Source: Bacteroides sp. (GTDB lineage: Bacteria > Bacteroidota > Bacteroidia > Bacteroidales > Bacteroidaceae). From it: DNA of 5,470 nt. Position 1 is the first letter of the stretch. Each line of letters begins with the position of its first letter. Below, in pieces: positions 1-5,470 of the stretch. The notes beneath the pieces were generated by a model. The model was not told the origin of the DNA, did not search any database, and was given only the letters and a program-made list of their open reading frames with translations. A program made the translations under genes and the position numbers. The DNA is taken from assembly GCA_021204375.1 (NCBI GenBank), contig JAJPZL010000386.1, positions 1-5,470 on the forward strand, given 5' to 3'.

Positions 1-30
1 TAACTATATCATTATAAAAGGATTACTATT
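1..30 (+). promoter_or_regulatory. leuS leader with a possible weak ribosome binding site
   Basis: This AT-rich leader runs directly into the leuS ATG at 31. It contains AAAAGGA at 16-22, which leaves 8 nt before the start codon and resembles a weak Shine-Dalgarno sequence. Bacteroidota generally do not rely on such sites, so the match may be chance; the AT-richness itself may matter more. No promoter motif is recognisable in so short a stretch, and the leuS promoter or an upstream operon partner must lie outside the window. Confidence 0.3.
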
Positions 31-2865
31 ATGGAGTATAATTTCAGGGAAATCGAAAAAAAATGGCAGCAGAAATGGGTAGAAGAGAATACCTACCGCG
101 TAACGGAAGATAAGAACAAAGAGAAATTCTATATTTTGAATATGTTCCCTTATCCATCCGGAGCCGGACTACATGTAGGACATCCACTGGGATATATTGC
201 TTCGGACATTTATGCACGATATAAACGGTTACAGGGATTTAATGTATTGAACCCGATGGGATATGATGCTTATGGACTTCCTGCAGAACAATATGCCATT
301 CAAACCGGTCAACACCCTGCAATTACTACGGTAAATAATATCAATCGGTACCGGGAACAGTTGGATAAAATAGGTTTCTCTTTTGACTGGAGCCGGGAGA
401 TCCGTACTTGTGAACCTATCTATTATAAGTGGACTCAGTGGGCATTTATCCGTATGTTCAACAGCTTCTATTGTAACGAGAAAAAAAAAGCAATGCCTAT
501 CCAGAAGTTGATTAGTACTTTTGAAACTACCGGAACAGCAGGATTAAATGTAGCATATAGTGAAGAACTCGTTTTTACCGCTGAGCAGTGGAAAGCCATG
601 AGCGAAAAAGAGCAGCAGGAAATCCTGATGAACTACCGGATCGCTTACCTGGGAGAAACTATGGTAAACTGGTGTCCTGCCTTAGGAACTGTATTAGCTA
701 ACGATGAAGTAGTAGATGGAGTATCGGAACGTGGAGGCCATCCGGTAGTTCAGAAAAAGATGCGTCAATGGTGTTTGCGTGTATCTGCCTATGTACAGCG
801 TTTATTGGATGGATTAGAGACAGTAGACTGGACAGATTCCCTGAAAGAGACCCAACGGAACTGGATCGGCAAATCGGAAGGAGCGGAGATAAATTTTAAA
901 GTAAAGGATAATGATATAGAATTTACTATTTTTACGACCCGTGCTGACACGGTATTCGGAGTTACCTTTATGGTATTGGCCCCGGAAAGTGAACTGGTTA
1001 ATAAATTAACTACTCCGCAGCAGAAAGAGGCAGTAACCGCTTATCTAGAAGCAACTAAAAAGAGAACCGAACGGGAACGTATTGCCAATAGAAAAGTTAC
1101 CGGAGTCTTTTCGGGGTCGTATGCTATCAATCCGCTGACTAACGAAGCTATTCCTGTCTGGATCAGCGATTATGTATTGGCCGGTTATGGAACCGGAGCT
1201 ATTATGGCGGTTCCTGCACACGATAGCCGTGACTATGCCTTTGCCAAACACTTCGGATTGGAGATTCGTCCGCTGATTGAAGGATGTGATGTTTCGGAAG
1301 AGAGCTTTGACACTAAAGAGGGAATTATAATGAACTCTCCCCGACCGGGAGAGGAAATAGAAGGAGGCCTGGTACTAAATGGTCTTACTGTTAAAGAAGC
1401 GATTGCTAAAACCAAGACTTACATAGAGGAAACGGGTCTGGGTAAAGTAAAGGTAAACTTCCGTATCCGGGATACTATCTTCTCTCGTCAACGTTATTGG
1501 GGGGAACCTTTCCCGGTATATTATAAGGATAATATGCCTTATATAATCGACGATGATAAACTGCCGTTAGAACTTCCGGAAGTAGATAAATTCCTGCCTA
1601 CTGAAACGGGTGAACCACCGTTGGGACACGCTACTCACTGGGCCTGGGACAGTGTAAACAAGAAAGTAGTGGATAATTCGGAAATAAATCATATAACTAT
1701 CTTCCCATTGGAACTCAATACTATGCCGGGGTTTGCAGGATCTTCTGCTTATTATTTACGGTATATGAACCCAAATAATACTGAAACTTTAGTAGATCCT
1801 TCTATTGTAAACTACTGGGAAAATGTAGACCTGTATGTAGGAGGCACCGAGCATGCTACCGGACATCTTATCTACTCCCGGTTCTGGAATAAATTTTTAT
1901 TTGACCTGGGTATTTCCATTAAGGAAGAGCCCTTTAAAAAATTAGTTAATCAGGGAATGATACAGGGTCGCAGTAATTTTGTATATCGCATTAAAGATAC
2001 TAATACTTTTGTCTCTTTAAACCTGAAAGATCAGTATGAAGTTACTCCTTTGCATGTGGATGTAAACATCGTATCAAATGATATATTGGATATAGAAGCT
2101 TTTAAAGCTTCCCGCCCGGAATATAAAGATGCCCAATTTATTCTGAAAGATGGGAAATATATCTGCGGATGGGCCGTTGAAAAGATGAGTAAATCTATGT
2201 TCAATGTGGTAAATCCGGATATGATCGTTGATAAATATGGAGCCGATACGTTGCGTATGTATGAAATGTTCCTGGGTCCGTTGGAACAATCGAAACCGTG
2301 GGACACTAATGGAATAGATGGTGTATATCGGTTTTTACACAAATTGTGGTCACTCTTCTATACTAAACAGGGAGAATTCTTAGTTCAAGAAGAGAAAGCT
2401 ACAAAAGAGGAATTAAAATCGCTCCATAAGCTGATAAAAAAAGTAACCACTGACATTGAAAATTTCTCTTTCAATACTTCGGTAAGTGCATTTATGATCT
2501 GTATCAATGAACTTACTACATTGAAAAGTCATAAAAAAGAGATACTGTCGGAGTTGGTCATATTACTCTCTCCTTTTGCTCCCCATATTGCTGAAGAGTT
2601 ATGGGAAAAACTGGGAAACAGTTCTTCTGTATGTGATGCCACGTGGTCGGTATACAACGAAGAGTATCTGAAAGAAGATATAACTACTTATACGGTTTCT
2701 TTTAATGGTAAGGCCCGGTTCACTCTGGAATTTCCTACGGATGCTACTAATGAACAGATTGAGAAAGAGGTATTAACTTCCGAAGGTGCTATTAAATGGA
2801 TTGACGGTAAACCCATTAAGAAAATTATTATTATTCCTCGGAAAATCGTCAATATCGTTCTTTAA
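31..2865 (+). CDS. leuS: leucine--tRNA ligase (LeuRS), class I
   Basis: Cytoplasmic enzyme that attaches leucine to tRNA-Leu using ATP and hydrolyses mischarged products. The Rossmann catalytic core carries the HIGH-type motif HVGH at residues 48-51 and KMSKS at 718-722. The CP1 editing domain shows the TTRADT motif at 302-307 and [15 protein letters not shown] ending at D401, the likely counterpart of the conserved editing aspartate. A leucine-specific insert (about 643-717) precedes KMSKS. An anticodon-binding helical domain and a small C-terminal domain (about 885-944) follow. At 944 residues it is about 85 longer than E. coli LeuRS. Part of the excess is an insert at about 148-202, before the NWCP motif, which I recall as typical of Bacteroidales. 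The zinc-knuckle region keeps C215 but has SERGG (232-236) where E. coli has a cysteine pair. The ATG start gives the canonical [14 protein letters not shown]-terminus. The frame is intact and ends in TAA. It is the first gene of a close plus-strand cluster; the YitT gene begins 18 nt later. Confidence 0.98.
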   Translation: MEYNFREIEKKWQQKWVEENTYRVTEDKNKEKFYILNMFPYPSGAGLHVGHPLGYIASDIYARYKRLQGFNVLNPMGYDAYGLPAEQYAIQTGQHPAITTVNNINRYREQLDKIGFSFDWSREIRTCEPIYYKWTQWAFIRMFNSFYCNEKKKAMPIQKLISTFETTGTAGLNVAYSEELVFTAEQWKAMSEKEQQEILMNYRIAYLGETMVNWCPALGTVLANDEVVDGVSERGGHPVVQKKMRQWCLRVSAYVQRLLDGLETVDWTDSLKETQRNWIGKSEGAEINFKVKDNDIEFTIFTTRADTVFGVTFMVLAPESELVNKLTTPQQKEAVTAYLEATKKRTERERIANRKVTGVFSGSYAINPLTNEAIPVWISDYVLAGYGTGAIMAVPAHDSRDYAFAKHFGLEIRPLIEGCDVSEESFDTKEGIIMNSPRPGEEIEGGLVLNGLTVKEAIAKTKTYIEETGLGKVKVNFRIRDTIFSRQRYWGEPFPVYYKDNMPYIIDDDKLPLELPEVDKFLPTETGEPPLGHATHWAWDSVNKKVVDNSEINHITIFPLELNTMPGFAGSSAYYLRYMNPNNTETLVDPSIVNYWENVDLYVGGTEHATGHLIYSRFWNKFLFDLGISIKEEPFKKLVNQGMIQGRSNFVYRIKDTNTFVSLNLKDQYEVTPLHVDVNIVSNDILDIEAFKASRPEYKDAQFILKDGKYICGWAVEKMSKSMFNVVNPDMIVDKYGADTLRMYEMFLGPLEQSKPWDTNGIDGVYRFLHKLWSLFYTKQGEFLVQEEKATKEELKSLHKLIKKVTTDIENFSFNTSVSAFMICINELTTLKSHKKEILSELVILLSPFAPHIAEELWEKLGNSSSVCDATWSVYNEEYLKEDITTYTVSFNGKARFTLEFPTDATNEQIEKEVLTSEGAIKWIDGKPIKKIIIIPRKIVNIVL

Positions 2866-2883
2866 TTTTTTATTTTTAATCTC

Positions 2884-3765
2884 ATGAATCTAACCGGAAA
2901 CGTACTCTTAAGAGAAGTAAGAGATTATCTTTTTATTATTTTCGGACTGATGAATTATGCGCTGGGATGGTCTGCTTTTTTATTACCCTACCAGATCACT
3001 ACCGGCGGTGTAACGGGTATTGGAGCTATTGTGTTCTATACAAGCGGTATTCCTATACAGGTCACCTATTTTCTCATCAATGCTGTTTTACTGGCAGGTG
3101 TTTTTAAAATACTGGGAACCCGGTTCAGTATTAAAACTTTATATGCTATCTTTACTCTTACTTTTTTATTGTGGTGGTTCCAGCAACTGATGGGGAATAC
3201 ACAGATAGTAGGAGAGGGACAGGATTTTATGGCATGTATCCTGGGAGCTACTCTTTGTGAAATAGGATTGGGAATTATATTTATTAACAACGGAAGCACC
3301 GGATGGACAGATATCATAGCTGCAGTAGTTAATAAATACCGGGATATTACTTTCGGACGAATAATCATGTATTGTGATATTGTCATTATCTCCTCTTGTT
3401 ATTTTGTTTTTCACGACTAGAGAAGGGTGGTATTTGGTTTTGTAACACTGATCATTAATAGTTATGTACTGGACTTTATTATTAACAGTGCCCGTCAATC
3501 GGTACAGTTCTTTATTTTCTCCAAGGAGTATGAAAAGATCGCTGATCGTATTGTAAAAGATACCCACAGAGGGGTTACTGTACTGGATAGTGTGGGATGG
3601 TACAGTAAAAATAAGGTAAACGTATTGGTGGTTATGGCTAAAAAAAAAAGTAAGTCGATAGAGATATTCCGATTGGTCAAAGACATCGATCCCAATGCTT
3701 TTATTTCGCAGAGTGCCGTCATTGGAGTATTCGGAGAGGGATTTGATAAACTCAAAGTAAAATAA
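2884..3765 (+). pseudogene. YitT-family membrane protein (DUF161 + DUF2179), split by in-frame TAG
   Basis: The frame from ATG 2884 to TAA 3763-3765 encodes 293 positions if the TAG at codon 179 (3418-3420) is counted as one residue, about the usual YitT length. The N-terminal part has about six hydrophobic segments (roughly 15-36, 43-57, 59-77, 84-100, 114-135, 158-175) and two related motifs, ITTGGVTG near 38-45 and GSTGWTD at 137-143. After the TAG the same frame continues with another hydrophobic segment (183-200). A soluble DUF2179 domain follows, with RGVTVLD (229-235), IDPNAF (268-273) and SQSAVIGVFGEGFD (275-288). The strong match on both sides shows one ancestral gene. As read, it yields a 178-residue product lacking the last membrane segment and DUF2179. 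A GTG at 3427 is the first possible restart but has no visible ribosome site. W141 replaces a conserved glycine, which also hints at decay. YitT substrates are unknown. The gene lies between leuS and rdgB with 18- and 20-nt gaps and no terminator. It could be a true pseudogene, a base error or a readthrough product. Confidence 0.85.
3418..3420 (+). other. in-frame TAG interrupting the YitT gene
   Basis: The sequence reads CAC GAC TAG AGA AGG GTG GTA, that is HD-stop-RRVV, with no frame change on either side. From memory of Bacteroidales relatives, this position (HD-W-x-x-VV) is usually tryptophan, so a single G-to-A change of TGG to TAG would explain it. That residue assignment is recollection, not an alignment made here. 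The other genes in the window end in TAA (leuS, nadA) or TGA (rdgB). Confidence 0.9.
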
Positions 3766-3785
3766 ACATTATAGAACAAAAAAAA

Positions 3786-4367
3786 ATGAAACCAAAACTG
3801 GTGTTTGCTACTAACAATCTACACAAACTTAACGAAGTATCCGCGATCCTGGTAGACTCCGTAGAGTTGTTAAACCTGAAAGATATAGGCTGTGAAACAG
3901 ATATTCCGGAAACCGGTACTACTCTGGAAGAAAATGCACTGATCAAAGCAGAATACATTTATAAAACCTATGGATTGGATTGTTTTGCCGATGATACCGG
4001 TCTGGAAATTGAAGTGTTAAACAATGCTCCCGGTGTATATTCTGCCCGGTATGCAGGAGAAGGTAAAAATTCGGAAGATAATATGCAAAAAGTACTTCTG
4101 GAAATGAAAAATACAGAAAACCGGAAAGCTCGTTTTAGGACTGTTATCGCTCTGATCAGGAAGGGAGAGAAGCAACTCTTCGAAGGAATAGTGAACGGTG
4201 AAATAACGGGAAATAAAGCGGGAACAAATGGATTCGGATATGATCCTGTATTTGTACCTGAAGGATACATTAAAACTTTTGCCGAATTAAGTACGGAAAT
4301 AAAGAACTCTATCAGTCACCGGGCCATAGCTGTACAAAGACTTTGCAAATTTCTTCTGGAAAAATGA
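3786..4367 (+). CDS. rdgB: RdgB/HAM1 family non-canonical purine NTP pyrophosphatase
   Basis: Cytoplasmic house-cleaning enzyme that hydrolyses dITP, ITP and XTP to monophosphates plus pyrophosphate, keeping deaminated purines out of DNA and RNA. At 193 residues it has the normal family length. Visible motifs are the phosphate-binding TNNLHK (9-14), [14 protein letters not shown] (42-55), [12 protein letters not shown] (67-78) with the metal/catalytic aspartates D69-D70, [11 protein letters not shown] (81-91), the base-recognition segment GFGYDPVF (149-156) and the C-terminal SHR (177-179). All key residues are present, so it should be active. The ATG at 3786 places TNNxxK at the usual distance from the N-terminus. 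It starts 20 nt after the YitT frame with no Shine-Dalgarno sequence; nine A residues (3778-3786) run into the start codon. It ends in TGA and is probably last in the leuS transcript, facing nadA across a shared terminator. Confidence 0.97.
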   Translation: MKPKLVFATNNLHKLNEVSAILVDSVELLNLKDIGCETDIPETGTTLEENALIKAEYIYKTYGLDCFADDTGLEIEVLNNAPGVYSARYAGEGKNSEDNMQKVLLEMKNTENRKARFRTVIALIRKGEKQLFEGIVNGEITGNKAGTNGFGYDPVFVPEGYIKTFAELSTEIKNSISHRAIAVQRLCKFLLEK

Positions 4368-4392
4368 TACGGGAAAAAAATTCAGGAAATTA

Positions 4393-4430
4393 AAATAAGA
4401 AAAGCAGTCAAACGACTGCTTTTCTTATTT
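4393..4430. terminator. bidirectional intrinsic terminator between rdgB and nadA
   Basis: A perfect inverted repeat has 17-nt arms at 4393-4409 and 4414-4430 around an AAAC loop (4410-4413). The core stem GCAGTC/GACTGC is flanked by an A-rich 5' side and a matching U-rich 3' side (CTTTTCTTATTT), so either strand gives a GC-rich hairpin followed by a U-rich run. It lies between convergent genes, 25 nt after the rdgB stop. On the minus strand it begins one nucleotide past the nadA stop codon. Confidence 0.93.
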
Positions 4431-4431
4431 G

Positions 4432-5424
4432 TTACAAACCTAATTTCTCCGATATATCCAGCATTCTCCGGATAGAGTTTACCGCTTTCAAAGCTACTTC
4501 CGGATCAACTTCAATGACCGGAAATTCATATTTAAGACAATTATAAAGCTTTTCAAGCGTATTAAGACGCATAAAACTACATTCATTGCAGGCACAGGTA
4601 CTATCGTTGGGAGGAGCCGGAATAAAGGTCTTACCGGGACATTTCTTTTGCATCTCATGAAGAATTCCCGATTCGGTAGCCACAATGAAACTTCGTGCCG
4701 GACTACAGATAGCATGTTTCAACAAAGCAGCAGTAGACCCAATAAAATCGGCAAGTTGCAGAACTACTCCTTTACACTCCGGATGAGCCAGTACTTCAGC
4801 CTCCGGATGGAGAGTTTTTAACTCCATTATTTTTTCCACAGAGAACTGTTCATGAACGTGACAGGCACCGTTCCAGAATACCATCTCCCTGCCGGTAATT
4901 GAGTTTATATAGTTACCCAGATTACGATCCGGGCCGAATATTATTTTTTCCTCTTTTGGAAAACTATCTACTATCTGTTTGGCATTGGTAGAGGTGACTA
5001 CCACATCCGTAACCGCTTTGACTGCAGCCGTAGTATTCACATAAGAAATAACCGTATATCCGGGATGTTCTTTTACAAACTGTTCAAACTCCTCCGTAGG
5101 ACAACTATCTGCCAGGGAACATCCGGCCCTGTAATCCGGGATCAATACTTTCTTCTCAGGAGATAGAATTTTCGCAGTTTCTCCCATAAAGTGTACTCCA
5201 CACAACACTATGACATCTGCTTTGGTTTTAGCAGCCCACTGGGCCAGTGCCAGACTATCTCCTATAAAATCCGCAATATCCTGTATCTCTCCGGTCTGGT
5301 AATAGTGAGCAAGGATCACTGCATTCTTTTCTTCTTTCAGTCTGCTGATCTCTGCTTTCAGATCCATGGCAGGATCTACAGGTTCATCTGCAAACCCCTT
5401 TTTCAACCACTTTTCACGATTCAT
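4432..5424 (-). CDS. nadA: quinolinate synthase NadA ([4Fe-4S] enzyme)
   Basis: NadA condenses iminoaspartate (made by NadB) with dihydroxyacetone phosphate to give quinolinate in de novo NAD synthesis. At 330 residues it has a normal length for the family. Visible motifs are AHYYQ (39-43), GDSLALAQWA (55-64), GVHFMGETAK (76-85), GCSLADSCP (101-109), SYVNTTAAVKA (127-137), GPDRNLGNYI (164-173), GACHVHEQF (186-194), HPEC (214-217) and the C-terminal CACNEC (277-282). By comparison with E. coli NadA the likely cluster ligands are C102, C188 and C282; the extra cysteines C277 and C279 recall the CxxCxxC region of the E. coli protein. All are present, so the enzyme should be functional. The ATG at 5424 is chosen because the residues after it (KKGFADEPVDPAMDL) match what I recall of Bacteroides NadA. 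nadB and nadC are not adjacent within the window. The gene is transcribed towards rdgB and ends in TAA beside the shared terminator. Confidence 0.98.
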   Translation of the reverse strand: MNREKWLKKGFADEPVDPAMDLKAEISRLKEEKNAVILAHYYQTGEIQDIADFIGDSLALAQWAAKTKADVIVLCGVHFMGETAKILSPEKKVLIPDYRAGCSLADSCPTEEFEQFVKEHPGYTVISYVNTTAAVKAVTDVVVTSTNAKQIVDSFPKEEKIIFGPDRNLGNYINSITGREMVFWNGACHVHEQFSVEKIMELKTLHPEAEVLAHPECKGVVLQLADFIGSTAALLKHAICSPARSFIVATESGILHEMQKKCPGKTFIPAPPNDSTCACNECSFMRLNTLEKLYNCLKYEFPVIEVDPEVALKAVNSIRRMLDISEKLGL

Positions 5425-5470
5425 TATTATTAATTTCTATTTTTAATTTTTTAAAGAATAATGTTAGTAA
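5425..5470 (-). promoter_or_regulatory. AT-rich nadA leader
   Basis: Only 4 of these 46 bases are G or C. There is no Shine-Dalgarno sequence before the nadA ATG, which fits the A/U-rich unstructured leaders used in Bacteroidota. I looked for the Bacteroides promoter consensus (TTTG at -33, TAnnTTTG at -7) on the minus strand and found no clear match. The promoter is therefore either degenerate or beyond the window edge. Confidence 0.35.

Noticed and set aside
2095..2111. Near-palindrome GAAGCTTT-T-AAAGCTTC
   Set aside because: It lies within leuS and encodes ordinary residues (EAFKAS) of the protein. There is no second copy or regulatory context, so it is probably chance.
2031..2342. Minus-strand open frames of 71-103 residues opposite the leuS KMSKS region
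   Set aside because: They are shadows of the conserved leuS sequence with no start-site support or family resemblance.
2866..2883. T-rich run between leuS and the YitT gene as a possible terminator
   Set aside because: No GC-rich hairpin precedes the T-rich stretch, so it is more likely an AT-rich translation leader.
3166..3567. 133-residue open frame on the minus strand, opposite the YitT gene
   Set aside because: It is antisense to a well-recognised coding frame, has no recognisable motif and is composed of low-complexity shadow sequence. The plus-strand homology explains the region.
3427..3765. A separate gene starting at GTG 3427 encoding a stand-alone DUF2179 protein
   Set aside because: It is in the same frame as the upstream YitT part, begins only 6 nt after the TAG and would start within a membrane segment. 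It is better read as the 3' part of one split gene.
5191..5433. 80-residue plus-strand open frame over the 5' end of nadA
   Set aside because: It is antisense to the conserved nadA N-terminus and has no recognisable domain.

Overview
The window looks like chromosomal housekeeping DNA from a Bacteroidales/Bacteroidota bacterium. LeuRS, RdgB and NadA all read as orthologues of the Bacteroides/Parabacteroides-type proteins. The LeuRS is the long 944-residue form with an insert before NWCP and a zinc knuckle that has lost most of its cysteines. The gaps between genes are very AT-rich and mostly lack Shine-Dalgarno sequences, as is usual in this phylum. I cannot name the species.

Layout: positions 31-4367 hold a tight plus-strand cluster, leuS, a YitT-family membrane protein gene and rdgB, with gaps of 18 and 20 nt and no terminator between them. 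This suggests one transcript. nadA (4432-5424) runs the opposite way on the minus strand. The 64-nt gap between the convergent rdgB and nadA holds a perfect 17-bp hairpin (4393-4430), symmetric in its A- and U-rich flanks, that can end transcription from both sides. The first 30 nt and last 46 nt are short AT-rich leaders for leuS and nadA. No stretch over 300 nt lacks a gene.

Functions: LeuRS charges tRNA-Leu and edits mischarged products. RdgB removes non-canonical purine triphosphates such as dITP and XTP from the nucleotide pool. NadA is the iron-sulfur quinolinate synthase of de novo NAD synthesis. The YitT protein is a membrane protein of unknown substrate with a C-terminal DUF2179 domain. 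The genes share no obvious pathway; this is ordinary bacterial gene clustering.

The one real anomaly is in the YitT gene. An in-frame TAG (3418-3420) splits an otherwise full-length 293-codon reading frame, and the conserved sequence continues in the same frame on both sides. A tryptophan also replaces a normally conserved glycine in the GSTGGTD motif (codon 3304-3306). Recent pseudogenisation or a base error is the simplest reading. Genome-wide TAG reassignment is unlikely because the other three genes contain no in-frame TAG. I found no mobile element, CRISPR array, RNA gene or new defence-like system.
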